64,000 nt of DNA from the NCBI RefSeq assembly GCF_964204645.1, contig NC_134033.1, forward strand, positions 3,841,631 to 3,905,630, written 5' to 3'. How positions within the stretch are numbered: the stretch's first letter is position 1; every line of letters begins with the position of its first letter. Origin of the DNA: Tubulanus polymorphus. Taxonomy: Eukaryota > Nemertea > Palaeonemertea > Tubulaniformes > Tubulanidae. Below are positions 1 to 10,373 of the stretch, one piece after another. The translations under genes and the position numbers were made by a program. A model generated the notes under the pieces. It saw only the letters and a program-made list of their open reading frames with translations, had not been told where the DNA came from and searched no databases.

Positions 1-451
1 GAATATTCAAACCTCGATTGTTTTTCCAGTCGGTTAGTATTTGATAACATTGTCCGGAGATAGTTACCCAACCTCTTGGACAGGTTGAATTAATTAAAGT
101 AACATCGGGAATCATTTGATCTATGGTTTTATTTAAATCTGTATTTGTTGAATTGTTCGCGTCGTTTATCGTTGAATTGTGTTTGTTTTTGACGTCGATT
201 CTCTCGGATTCACAAATGAATGTCGTGTGCGTCTCCTCGATTTGACACGGGAATCGAACCCAGTTCGCTGATCTTCGTGGATTATTCAGTATCATCGCCG
301 TACACGGCATATTGACGTCATTTATCGGTTGTTTTCTTAGCGGAGACATCAATCCTCGAATAACTTCTGGTATCGTTTCATTAATAACCGGTTTATACCA
401 CTCTGTGTAGCTCAATGGTTTACCGTCAGTCCACGTGTAATAACCATCATT
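1..451 (-). CDS. Exon 3 of secreted CUB/C-type lectin gene (partial)
   Basis: Third visible exon of the minus-strand gene that starts near 3416; it runs off the left edge. The acceptor AG lies at 452-453 after a pyrimidine-rich tract, and reading in phase 0 gives an open frame to base 1. The translation completes the C-terminal half of a C-type lectin domain (YYTWTDGKPLSYTEWY, then MPCTAMILNN, NWVRFPC and TTFICES, including the conserved WVRFPC and final FIC cysteines). A Asn/Thr-rich linker follows, and then a second lectin domain opens with CPRGWVTISGQCYQIL. The family is extracellular and usually binds glycans. No EPN or QPD calcium-site motif is visible in the part seen here, so sugar binding cannot be assumed. 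Confidence 0.75.
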
Positions 452-532
452 CTGTTTCGTGAAGAAAATGAAATATATCACTTCTTTAAAAATCTTTCGA
501 TTTTAATTCATATTAGAATACATTAATCTTAC

Positions 533-1882
533 CTGCCATTTCAATCCAATCATCATTATGAGCGCTTTTAATGTGTACGCCATTCGGAGAAGTTCTGTAG
601 CGAATAATCTTTTGATTGAAATCATTTCCTGTTCTGAGTTGATACTGAGTAGATGTCCCGCGTACTTCTGTCCACAGTATATTTCAGCGTTCTCCCAATT
701 CAGACGTTCATCTCTGATGAATTTGATGCAGGAAATTCCGGAATCCAGAAATTCTTGTTTACAGTAGATATCATCGAAATGTTTAATCGGTAACGACTCG
801 TGTAAAGTGTATTGTATTTGAAATGTCGGAATTCTATTGTTTACCTCAAAACGCAAAGTATTATCTGTTAAACTATACAATATAAGTCCACGAACCGCGT
901 TATTTTCACATATTAAAGTTTCGTGTTGGGTCCTAATAATTTTGATCAGTTTTCCATTTTGGAAGAGGTTGTACTTTATCAGCTGTATCAAAATGATCGG
1001 ATCATTCTCACGTATGTTGTTTGTTTCACATGAAACTGATCCAATAAATTTGACAATAAATCTGTAATATTGAAATATATTTTGTTCTATAGGGTTTTCA
1101 AATTTATATGAAATAGATTCTGATGTAAGTTCTGCCGGACCCGGGTAGTTCCGTGACTGCACGAGTCCACATTTATCTTAAGTAGTAACTGGGAGACGGG
1201 AACCGGCAAATCCAAAACTATCCGATTTTTTCACTCGTAGACATTTACGACGTAGTTTAACTGTTAGTGGTCGCCGCCAGAATACAAACTCACCTGTGAA
1301 ATCTACAGTGTTTAATACGAGACTGTTATTAAGAAACTGATTACTCAAACTCAGAAACTGGTCACATGACAATGACATCTTGAGAAAACATCTGTCAATT
1401 TGATATTCGTGTTCTGATAATATATCGATATTTTTCAAGCGAAGGCGTCGATTTTCAGGTGTAATCGCGAGACAGTGTGACGTCATATTGATCTGACGTT
1501 CTTCTTCCTGTAGAACATAACCATCACAATCAGTAGGAGCAAATCTAAGAATTGAGTTGCCGGTGTAACCAACTGTTAACTGATTGTTATAGTAATAAGC
1601 GTATGCTACTACAGTAACCGGTCCACCTGATGTAATCAGGCTGACGACAGATCGACCGTAGTATGAACCAGGACAATACGGACCATAGCGTCTAGCTGTG
1701 AAATTACTACCATCAAATATATAAAAACCAGCTCGATCACAGTTTTCTGATAGCACTGTTAGTTTCAACTGTTTTTCATAGATGTTCACTTTCCAGTTTA
1801 GTTGTAATGTAGTTACACGATACAATGTATTCTTTGATCTCGGGAACAATCGATTAGCTGATATTGAGTTTCTGTATGAATG
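533..1882 (-). CDS. Exon 2 of CUB/C-type lectin gene, with an in-frame stop
   Basis: The exon is bounded by an acceptor (tatatttcag, AG at 1883-1884) and a GTAAGA donor (GT at 531-532). It is 1350 nt long, so it keeps phase 0 with both neighbours. It encodes CUB-like beta-sandwich sequence (about 1200-1850), a further CUB-type start (CG..QSRNYPGP, about 1130-1165) and the N-terminal half of a C-type lectin domain (LNWENAEIYC, AGHLLSINSEQEM, then IGLKWQ at the exon end). A TAA codon at 1178-1180 interrupts the frame between the CUB units. The frame is open on both sides and no plausible intron removes the stop. Either the gene is a recent pseudogene, the stop is an allele or assembly error, or the protein ends there as a CUB-only form. 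Confidence 0.65.
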
Positions 1883-2195
1883 CTGAAATATAAGAGAATT
1901 GATTACAACATTAAACGTTTACAATACAACAATTTCAAACTCTGTACGACCTTGATATATTGATAATACTTTAAAATGTTGCAATCAAATCTTAACTTAA
2001 ATTCTTCCACAAATCATCATAATTATTCTGCGTTAACATGTGAGTCGAAATATATTGAAATTTGGGTCACACATAACGTTGTTATTCCAAATTTCTCGGT
2101 AAAGTTTCATTGGTCAGAATCGCCATCAAAATCATAGATTATTACAATGATTCTATTAAACAAACCGAATTGACAAATCATTGTTATAAACTTAC

Positions 2196-3416
2196 CCATA
2201 TCTGTGGCTTGTTGACGTAGACGTCTGATATTGTCATTGATTTCACTTCAAATTCTATTTTCAAATTGGATCTTAAAAAATCCGATGTCGTTAAAACGCA
2301 CAGAATCACGAGAAATCCGTCTGATTCTACACTCAGAGATTTAAGATGGTTAAAACTGAGTAAAATATCAGTTCTCACAATACGTAACCCTTCCTGTTTA
2401 TATACACCAACGACACCTGGTGACGAGTCGAGATCACGTGTCCAGTTGAAGACGACGTACTGCAGAACATCGACTGTGATAGACCAGCAGTATAAGTGTT
2501 TAGACTGAGTTACTATATGTGGTATTCCATCAATTGTAGTGAGCAGTCCTGATTTATTATAGACTTGAATTAACGGGTTAGAGATGTTCCAATCTGATAT
2601 TTTGTAAACTTGCACGAGTAACTGCGACTTTACTCTACTTGAAAAAAAATCAATACGTGCTTTATTAGTTTTAGTATAAAACGATGAAGGCGGATGTCCG
2701 GTTTGTTCTCGTATAAGAGCTATAGATTCACTGGTGCTGTTCCATCCGTCGTAAATTTGAGGACGAGTTTTTGTTGGATCCTCACCTGGTGTCAACCTGA
2801 AATCTATCTGTATAAACGTTAAATTCATTGCAAACCCGTCTGGCATCCCGATCCATTCTAACAACAATTTGCATCGCCGGGCAGAAATCATGAATCCATA
2901 ACCTGTTTGAGTTGGTAATTCTTTTACTGCATGCTTGTGACATGTATGTAAGATTTTCAAGCGACTTTGTTCTTCTAAACGATATATGATATAAACCCGA
3001 CTACCTCGCGCTCCATCGACGTTACTCCTAAACGACAACGAAATTAAATCGTTACTGCGGATATCCAGTTGTTTTCTTCCGGTAGCGCAGAGTTTGTTGT
3101 CGGACTCACCGATGAGAAGGTAGTTTTCGTTACAGAATATCGACGGCTCGATGTCGTAGTAAACTTGAACGAGAAAACTTCCCGGTAAAGAGCTGTTGAC
3201 GAACCAACGACATTCAACACCGCGCACTAACGACGGATAGTTCGGTGAAACGATGTAACCAGACGTAGAATCGACGGAGTATTGAGTGTTGTTACAAGAT
3301 GAACTGACTATAACAGACGCGGCTTCCTCGACAGAGTTTTCGCAATCAGCCCGCGTAAATATACAGTCTCCGCAAGCGATCAGTAAAACTACGAACAACG
3401 CTCTCATTCGCGGCAT
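2196..3416 (-). CDS. Exon 1 of secreted CUB/C-type lectin gene
   Basis: The exon begins at ATG 3416 (a second ATG at 3407 is nearly equivalent) with a hydrophobic signal peptide (MRALFVVLLIACGDC). It ends at a GTAAGT donor (GT at 2194-2195) after 1221 nt, phase 0. After the signal peptide comes a clear CUB domain (SGYIVSPNYPSLVRGVECRW, then FCNENYLLIG, LCATGRKQ and DLISLSFRS). More divergent CUB-like sequence follows (CKLLLEWIG, IYDGW, ARIDFFSS). Many N-glycosylation sequons (NNT, NSS, NLT, NST, NIS, NWT) fit secretion. With exons 2 and 3 the product is an extracellular CUB-CUB-lectin protein; the binding partner is unknown. The intron at 1883-2195 holds nothing recognisable. Confidence 0.7.
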
Positions 3417-3498
3417 ATTGGACACAATTCACGCTTCAAAACAAACACATTTCTAACTATTTCTAAGTTTGCGCGACATTTCTCAAACGAGTAGCTGC

Positions 3499-3569
3499 GA
3501 AGTAATGACGAATTCGCAAATGGCAGAAGTTGACGAAGTAATGATGAATTCGCAAATGCAGAAGTTGAC
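3499..3569. repeat. Two-unit tandem repeat upstream of the CUB gene
   Basis: Two imperfect head-to-tail units, 3499-3534 (36 bp) and 3535-3569 (35 bp), both start gaagtaatga and contain gaattcgcaaatg. They lie just upstream of the first ATG of the CUB/lectin gene, so they fall in its 5' leader or promoter region. Confidence 0.8.
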
Positions 3570-3586
3570 GAATTGATCGAGTCCAA

Positions 3587-6282
3587 TTATTTTGTAAAAA
3601 ATCCGCCCATCAAACTGGCGCCAGTCTCGTATTTGTGAAACTTTCATCTGTTCTCGGTTTCGCTGTAATTACCGCGGTTTCTAAATTTAGACATGTTTCA
3701 ATATATCGTGTTTATAATCAAGTGCAATTATTTCTCTAAAAATATTTACTGTCGCTCCCGAACTGCGTTCAGTTTGTGATAATATTCGATGACATTTTCT
3801 ATCTATACTGCAAATTATTCTGCGTCTCTGTAAAACACTTCGTCAATATCTGTTTCGACAATTCACACTCTACAGTCAATATAATAACTGAGTTGAAGCT
3901 AAGCGAAGCGCGTGGATATCTGATTGTGGCGGGTGAGGACTGGTTCGGTACTGACTTTTCGGAGAACCAACACCAACCAAGTAAGACGACGATGACAGCG
4001 GTAGAATAGAAACTGTGCTTATAACGAGCCAACAAATGCAGCAAATACCGATAACGTATTTTGGAGTTATAATCGGACTTCTAGAAAACGGGTTGACGAT
4101 ATTTGAATATCTCTGACGCGTTAGAATTAAGTGAACAGTTAAGGGGGCTCAAATTAAGAAACGGAGAATAATCCCGGCGAGACTCGCGCACTCTGATTCG
4201 GACCGTTCTAAATTTGCCCTGTTCCGGACACGGACCCGTTTAAAACGGTTTAACTGGTTCTCAGTGCGAATGCGGCTATAGGTAAAACCAATAATGAATG
4301 AGGTAAATTGATAATTCCGAAACTCCCGATCTTCACTTTCAAACTTTAGATTTGACTCAATAGAATATGTACATCGTAGTCCGTTAGGCATTGCTTTTGA
4401 TTACTTGAAGAACGAATCCGCGCCAAGAATTCAGCAAAGTTCCTTCCACTGAATTGTGTTTTATTCCCCCTTCATCTTTTCGGTACAATTTTTCAACAAA
4501 AAAAAATTCCGTAATGCCCATCTGATTTTTATTCCAGTAATTCGTTAAAGTTATGTTCATCTAAATTTTCTATATCGTTATTTGCAAAAACTATCAAAAA
4601 AAAATTTTCCCATCATTTGTATCAAATTCATCACAATTTCCAATCATTTTCGGTTCTTTTTTCTGCGGTCCTTTGAGGTTTCGTTTGTGTTAAATAAATT
4701 CGTTTTTTCTCCTGCCTCCTTCCGTTTTGGAACGCCTACATAAATGATCGAAAATGATGATGATCTGATATATTCGGTCACCGATATTGGGGAGATGTTA
4801 GTGTGTTTTATAGATATGTTTTAATGAGAATAAGGTGGCGCCAGCTGGTGAACAAACAATTCAACACATAAATAACCGTAAACCAGCGATCAGTAATCAG
4901 CAATTGGTAAATGACATTTGGCAACGAGCAACTGTCATGGTGATCTGGGAATTCCGTAGAAAAGGAACATATTTCAATAATCGTCAATTAATCGGTTTAA
5001 ACCGCTTGTTGTTTCTGATGAGATTCGCCTTTACTATCGTAAGGAATCATTTGAAGCAATCTCAGCGTCGAAAATCATATAGATTGGAAAAGAGCTAGAA
5101 AAGACATTTCGAAACGATGAAATAATATCTTTGCGAATGTCACTGTGAGAAGAAAAACGAATGTCGAAATTTCCAAATCATGAAATTAACAACAATAAAG
5201 TAGATTCTACTTTTAAGAATTTGATATAATTTGTTCTTCTACTACGAAATGGAGTCGAACCAAAAACTACGGATTGTTACATTTTGCCCGTTTATTGTAA
5301 AATGACAAGCTGACAGTTGCTTTTAAATCACTAAATCACCCTAATTTCACTTTGAAATTATGCTCAGGGAAATATAAAATCCAAGGTAACATCACCAGCT
5401 TGCATCGAAGACTTCGGTTGAAATTGTGTCGAGTCTGCACTCTCTGATTCTCATGATTTGTATGGTTCGAATTTAGGTCTGAGAGGAAGTCATTGTCTTT
5501 TCCACAGAAAATGGAAACAGAAAATGAAAATGGAAACTATTATGTATTTATTGATTTCTGTAGAGCCGCGCAGTTTATAGAGCGAAGATGGATTATGACC
5601 AGTGACCCCGATAGTTAGATGATATCAAATATGAAGCTTCATTGTGTTCGACAATTCTTGTCGATCGCACAGATTATTACATTTGGTTGTCCGTGTATGC
5701 TCACACATAGAGGTTATCGCGATGGTATATGGTTTACCAGTATGGACAAAGGTGCTCAAACTGTCTCCTGTAATAAAGTAGACACCTCTTGTGAACATAG
5801 TAGGATTTATTCTGAATGAACGGAATGGCGCTGAAACGAAATCCAAGATAAACTGTTCTCAAAAGCTGAGCTGTTACTGGAAATTAAATGGAATTTGAAT
5901 TGGCTTCTCGTTCAGGATACATTTGGAATGGAATCGCGCTTAAAGTAATTCCGGATTGATATAAACTGTGAAAAAAACTGAACTGTTATCAAAAACACAA
6001 GGATTCAAATTGACTCAATGATTATCATTGGATTCAGACATTACACGCACAGGATTGGATAAACTGTAAGTTAGAGGACATTAACAGCTGAAATTATAGG
6101 TTTAATTAGTTTAGGAACTTACTCGGTGAGTTAGTAAGTTATAGAAATGCATGAATATTAATACAGTTTTAAATGAAATGCGTTAGTTAGGAAATAGGGT
6201 GTTATTTACGTCAGGGTCCTGCGGGTCTCTGGGTCTACAGATAGAAATAGCAGGTTGTTTATTACTTATGTCTAATATCTTT
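3587..6282. other. Intergenic, no gene recognised
   Basis: About 2.7 kb of AT-rich sequence with no supported gene. Short open frames (for example 4835-5095) lack domains and credible starts. The one recognisable item is an approximately 80-bp stretch (about 3980-4061) that closely matches 61420-61502, where it covers the intron-exon junction of an RXFP-like receptor. Downstream of the matched part the two loci diverge, so this is a repeat or a fragment, not a second receptor exon. Confidence 0.5.
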
Positions 6283-7597
6283 ATTTCAGGATCCTGTATT
6301 TCATGCTTCTTTTATTCCAGGGTTTCTCTCTACTTTCAGGTTTTTTACTTTTTTCCGAATTTCCGTTTCTTTCAAATTTATTGTTTTATAAGACAACGCC
6401 TATTATGTAAATATTTAACTTGAAATAAACGTGACAATTTCTCAGGGTCATCGCTGAGAAAAGAGCCCAGAAGACTAGGCCACAGAGTACGTGTCTTCAC
6501 CCCCAGCACACAACAGAGTGACCCGATTCAGGTATGACCTGTATGTTCTACTTCAGTGAAAAGAACAAGACCCCCTAGTCACAGAAGATTGAACCTGAAG
6601 TTGAATGATGAGTGACTGAAGAATTCCGGTGTGACCTGTATAACATGTCTCTCTATTTCAGTATCCACCTCCTTACCCCCAAACCCTAGCCTGAATGGGT
6701 AGACCGAAAATATAGGTTAGGTTAGAATAGTTAGTTGATAGATCTGGGAATTAGAACATAATTTCAGCTGTTGATATAAAAAAACAGTTGTAATTTCAAG
6801 TGGAACTTTTTAACAGGAAAAGTTGCATTTATTTAAAATTAAACTTGATTTAAAATGGTTGACAGTTTGTGAGTTAAGTGTGATTTGAGTAAGATGAAGA
6901 GTTGAAGAGTTGAACTCTACTTCTTATAAAATACAAATGACATTTACTTACGTACAACTGGTTTCAGGTTCAGACAGCCGGTTTCGGTCGGGTCCTATTC
7001 CTGTGGAACCTAGATTTCTGGTTTTTTTATGGTTGAATTATTTTATTGATATTTGAGCTGATTTCGGGCGCGCGCTGTTTGTTTTGCTGTCGATATTTCT
7101 CGGGTATATTTATAGAAGATGCGGTTTTTTGATTGAAGATTCAAATCACTCGTTTCATGTTATTTCGAGGTCTCCTCTCAATTATATATAATCTCGTAAC
7201 AGAAACGGTTGTTTTTCGTACCAGTGAACATCAGTGTTTTATTGCGAACATAGAAATTCATAATGTAAAACAGAATTAGATTCAACAATTTATTACAATT
7301 ATTCTTTCTACATGTAGATTATATTGGCTACGAACTTTTAAAGTCATCATTTTGAAGCCATTTCGTGCCGTCAAATTTTTTACATGGCGACTAAAATAGC
7401 GGTTTATACATAAACCACTATTTGAAAGAGGTTTTGAAACTACTGGGACTTAATTCGTGCGACCTAACGATTTCGCTACTTGTATCGAAGCGATTTATGC
7501 GAGGTTGACTACGTATTATCTGGACACACACAGGATGCCGCACGCGGTTAGCTGGAATCTGTAACTGGTGATTAGTTCCATACATAGAACAGTTCTT

Positions 7598-7916
7598 ATG
7601 TTACGTGTAGCATATTTTCTCCACGACATGTTCGCTAAATTCATCCCGTTTATTTGTCTGATAGTCAGCGTCGCGTCCGAGTTTCAAGAGTTCTATACGA
7701 TGACGGTCGACGCGTCTGCAAAACCGTACAAGTCGACAGTCGGGTCGCGCGGTGAATGCGCGCTGCGCTGTTTGGGCGAAAGGTCGAATTGTCGGGGTTT
7801 CGACGTCGATCCGACGAAATCTCACGGCGTCGACGAATGTTACCTGTTCAACAACGAGCTGGTGAAATACATTGCATCGGGAAAAACGAAAATTGTCCTG
7901 TACAAACACGATAAAG
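7598..7916 (+). CDS. PAN/Apple plus C-type lectin gene copy A, exon 1
   Basis: Paralog of the intact gene at 58346. The first usable ATG is at 7598; the upstream ATG used by copy B is ATA here. The exon encodes a hydrophobic signal peptide (FIPFICLIVSVASEF) and a PAN/Apple-like module with the pattern C-x3-C-x6-C plus a later C (ECALRCLGERSNCRGF, then DECYLFN). It ends at a GTATTT donor (GT at 7917). The next exon (8089) is cut by the Polinton, so the full protein cannot be made from this copy. A truncated secreted PAN protein could persist if transcription terminates in the insertion. Confidence 0.7.
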
Positions 7917-8088
7917 GTATTTTTCTCGAGAACTTACAACGTATTTTTAATTAATAAGTGAATAAATGATTCGAGCTGTAAAGAGAAGCTCTAGAATATT
8001 GGCATAAATCATGTTAATCGGGCTATTTGAAATCGTCTTTTTGAGAATATCGGATATGTATATATATTATATATTCCTCTGTTTGTAG

Positions 8089-8159
8089 AACACGGATCTT
8101 GAAGATTTGGATTTTTCGTCGCGAATGGAATTTGCTATCACGTATTCCGATGGAACAGT
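8089..8159 (+). pseudogene. C-type lectin exon 2 of copy A, truncated by Polinton
   Basis: The acceptor (gtttgtag, AG at 8087-8088) and the first 71 nt match exon 2 of copy B (58876 onward), including the codons for FFVANGICYH. After tggaacagt the sequence switches to the Polinton end, whereas copy B continues with the lectin fold. The rest of this exon and exon 3 are not found elsewhere in the window. Confidence 0.85.
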
Positions 8160-8570
8160 AGTAATAGGGGTAATAGGCTTTCAAGCCAAAGGTCGAACGG
8201 TCGAGCTCTTAAAAAAACAAAACATTAAAAGTAATTTAAAACTATAATATATTTTCATAACCGTGTGTATTTTATATTATAACTAAATATTTATTCTAAG
8301 ATATTAATAATTTAAATTTTAAAATCATATTGTATAAAATCAATTGGTCGCTCCACTTCGCTACCGCTCCGCTCCACGACCAATTGATTTATTTACAATA
8401 CACAAATTCATATAATCAAATTTATTCAAATAATAATAATTATTCTATTATTCAACTGAAATACACACGGTTATGAAAATATATTATGGTTTTAAATTAC
8501 TTTTAATGTTTTGTTTTTAATGAACTCGACCATTCAACCTTTAACCTGAAAGCTTATTACCCCTATTACT
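8160..8570. repeat. Palindromic Polinton terminus (two inverted copies of the terminal repeat)
   Basis: The first approximately 110 bp (from agtaataggggtaatag) reappear inverted at about 8462-8570 (ending ctattacccctattact), sharing long stretches such as aaaacattaaaagtaattt and ttttcataaccgtgtgtat. The centre holds a smaller hairpin: 14-bp perfect arms at 8337-8350 and 8377-8390 (aaatcaattggtcg and its complement) around a GC-rich loop. The bases flanking 8570 do not repeat those before 8160, so this is not an independent short element with its own target duplication. Confidence 0.8.
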
Positions 8571-8660
8571 CTTGAAATATTCATGTAAATAAATAACATT
8601 TAAATTGACAGATTATTCAATATAAAAGTGTAAGCTCTTATAGAATAGATATATAAATAG

Positions 8661-9275
8661 TTATTTTATAAATTTATATTCATATGGAAATTGTAGTCTC
8701 AGTAATAATTTTGAACCTTTATTATTCTTTAATTTATTCATATATTCATCATGTAATTCAGTGGGTATAATTTGATTTTCTTCCAATGATTGTTGCAAAG
8801 ATTTTTTATCTTTGTTATAAAATAAAACTAGAAATCTTATATTCCCCCTGAAGTCTTTAACAATTGAATTATATTTTTGATTTAAAACCCAAGTTGTTAT
8901 CCCACAATGTCTACCAGAGAAAGCTAAATAACATAACTCACTTTCTCTCACTTTTGAATCATGTAAATTTGCGCAATCATCTACAATGAATAATGTCTTT
9001 GATCCTTTATAAGTATCAATTGCTATTTTAATACAATTATCTAAATTTTCTTTTACTGTTTTAGGATTTAATATAATAAACTTTTTTATCTTAACTATAT
9101 CTCTATTATATGTTTTATTCATTTCATAAGTAGGACAAAATAATATTATATTATCAAAATGATTCTTATAAATCATAGTTTCTAACAAATCTAATATGAA
9201 ATGTGTTTTACCACAGTTTGTTACTCCAGTAACTAACATATTATGCGGTTCAAATATAAATAAATCTTTATTCAT
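8661..9275 (-). CDS. Polinton DNA-packaging ATPase (FtsK/HerA type, A32-like)
   Basis: A 204-residue protein with a Walker A loop near residues 16-23 (GVTNCGKTH), a Walker B strand near residues 95-100 (LFIVDD) and a downstream CGITTWVLNQ segment typical of the sensor region in this clade. In Polintons, adintoviruses, virophages and poxviruses this ATPase pumps the genome into the capsid. The length fits the short Polinton form. The frame is intact with an ATG start. It sits just downstream of the integrase on the same strand (7-bp gap), which suggests one transcription unit. With no polymerase in the element, the gene probably persists only because the insertion is fairly young. Confidence 0.88.
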   Translation of the reverse strand: MNKDLFIFEPHNMLVTGVTNCGKTHFILDLLETMIYKNHFDNIILFCPTYEMNKTYNRDIVKIKKFIILNPKTVKENLDNCIKIAIDTYKGSKTLFIVDDCANLHDSKVRESELCYLAFSGRHCGITTWVLNQKYNSIVKDFRGNIRFLVLFYNKDKKSLQQSLEENQIIPTELHDEYMNKLKNNKGSKLLLRLQFPYEYKFIK

Positions 9276-9282
9276 TTATTCT

Positions 9283-9819
9283 TTAAATTTTACTAGATAA
9301 AATCCATTCATTAAATTTATCATCGTATCCTTTATATTTCACCAAAGAATACTTTTTTCCTTTAAGAGTTTTTGTTTTCAATACTTTTTCTATTTTGTAT
9401 TCTATTTCATCTGGGTTTGGTACAAGTGATAATTCTTGTTCATAGAAATAACCTAATATTTCTTCATCTTTTAGATCTTCTAGTTTATAAACAAAAGGTT
9501 TAGTTAATATTATCTTTTTAATCTTAAATATTTCTTCTGTAAAATTTGGGGTATAACCTTTATAAAAGGTTTTTCTATATTTAGATATTCTTACGTGTTG
9601 TCCTATTTTGAATTTAGGTTCACCGAAATCGTGTGTAACAAATGCTCCATATAAATTATTCCAAACTATTTCCGAATTATCTTCTTTTCTAGCTTGTATA
9701 GGTTTCATATTTATAGAACTATGTTTAGAATTATTATAACCTTTCACTAAATCATCTAATACATCGATATATTTATATGTTTCATTAGCAGTAAAATATT
9801 TCCACATTCTAGTTTTCAA
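9283..9819 (-). CDS. Polinton integrase, C-terminal part with chromodomain (frameshifted)
   Basis: This frame continues the rve-type integrase after a frameshift at 9816-9819. It holds the C-terminal core (NNSKHSSINMKPIQARK), a GPY/F-like stretch (KFKIGQHVRISKYRKTFYKG) and a terminal chromodomain (YKIEKVLKTK, YSLVKYKGYD, NEWI). Chromodomains at the integrase C-terminus are known in Polintons and in Ty3/gypsy chromoviruses, where they can direct integration toward marked chromatin. The upstream frame carries the catalytic residues and the two frames overlap by 4 bp. Separate translation is unlikely; I read the two as one gene broken by a single indel. Confidence 0.8.
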   Translation of the reverse strand: MKTRMWKYFTANETYKYIDVLDDLVKGYNNSKHSSINMKPIQARKEDNSEIVWNNLYGAFVTHDFGEPKFKIGQHVRISKYRKTFYKGYTPNFTEEIFKIKKIILTKPFVYKLEDLKDEEILGYFYEQELSLVPNPDEIEYKIEKVLKTKTLKGKKYSLVKYKGYDDKFNEWILSSKI

Positions 9820-10364
9820 TGTTTTATTAACTCTTTCTTAAATCTTTCTATAATAGATGCTTTTTTATCTGAGTGTGTTGAGAAATAAACTACATCGTTA
9901 TCAGATAATAGTTTTTTAAAATGTTTGTTATAAAATTCCTTACCTTCATCAAATTGTATCTTATCTGGAATAGCTTCTTTAAATATAGATTTAAAAGCAT
10001 TTGTTACTTCTATTCCAGTTTTATTTTTGATTGGAATTGACCATGCGTATCTACTGAATATGTCTATAACATTCAATATCCAGAAATATCCTTTGTTGTA
10101 TTCCTCTAAGTTCTTCATATCAATTAAATCTGCTTGCCATTGTTGATCGATATATGAAACCATAACTTTTCTTGTTAAATAAGTTTTATCCATTTTCTTG
10201 TGAATTTGATATGTTGGTTGATTTTGTAACCATGATTTTAATTCACTATATTTTATATCACCATTATCAGATTTAATTTTATCCCATAATTCTGAAACGT
10301 TAGAATAAGATACTTCACTTTCTGGGTTATAATATAAATCTCTTAAATATTGTTCTTTTTTCAT
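9816..10364 (-). CDS. Polinton integrase, N-terminal and catalytic part
   Basis: The frame opens with a Polinton-style N-terminus (YLRDLYYNPESEVSYSNV, then a YQIHKK motif). The DDE core follows: first Asp in QWQADLIDM, second in IQFDEGKEF and the Glu in ASIIERFKKEL. An RNase H-fold integrase inserts the linear element DNA and creates a short target duplication. The frame stops 5 codons after the ERF motif because of the indel that moves the rest into the 9283-9819 frame. All three catalytic residues are present, so only the frameshift inactivates it. Confidence 0.85.
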   Translation of the reverse strand: MKKEQYLRDLYYNPESEVSYSNVSELWDKIKSDNGDIKYSELKSWLQNQPTYQIHKKMDKTYLTRKVMVSYIDQQWQADLIDMKNLEEYNKGYFWILNVIDIFSRYAWSIPIKNKTGIEVTNAFKSIFKEAIPDKIQFDEGKEFYNKHFKKLLSDNDVVYFSTHSDKKASIIERFKKELIKH

Positions 10365-10373
10365 CTTATTTTA

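Larger units (their letters stand above)
6283..8159 (+). repeat. Segmental duplication, copy A (interrupted)
   Basis: This block matches 57070-58947 almost throughout, apart from small indels: both begin with tttatttcaggatcctgta and both contain the PAN-domain exon and the start of the next exon. Similarity stops at 8159 because the Polinton begins there, whereas copy B continues through the rest of the gene. The non-coding part (6283-7597) shows no separate gene; it should hold the promoter and 5' region of the lectin gene. Confidence 0.85.

Noticed and set aside
3799-4044. Minus-strand ORF as an RXFP exon copy
   Set aside because: It shares only the acceptor region with 61.4 kb; the loop and helix motifs that identify the receptor are absent.
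4835-5095. Plus-strand ORF of 87 codons
   Set aside because: It needs a GTG start, has no domain or splice context, and no similar frame occurs elsewhere in the window.
8160-8570. Independent 411-bp MITE
   Set aside because: The flanks (aacagt before, cttgaa after) do not repeat, and the right side runs straight into Polinton sequence.
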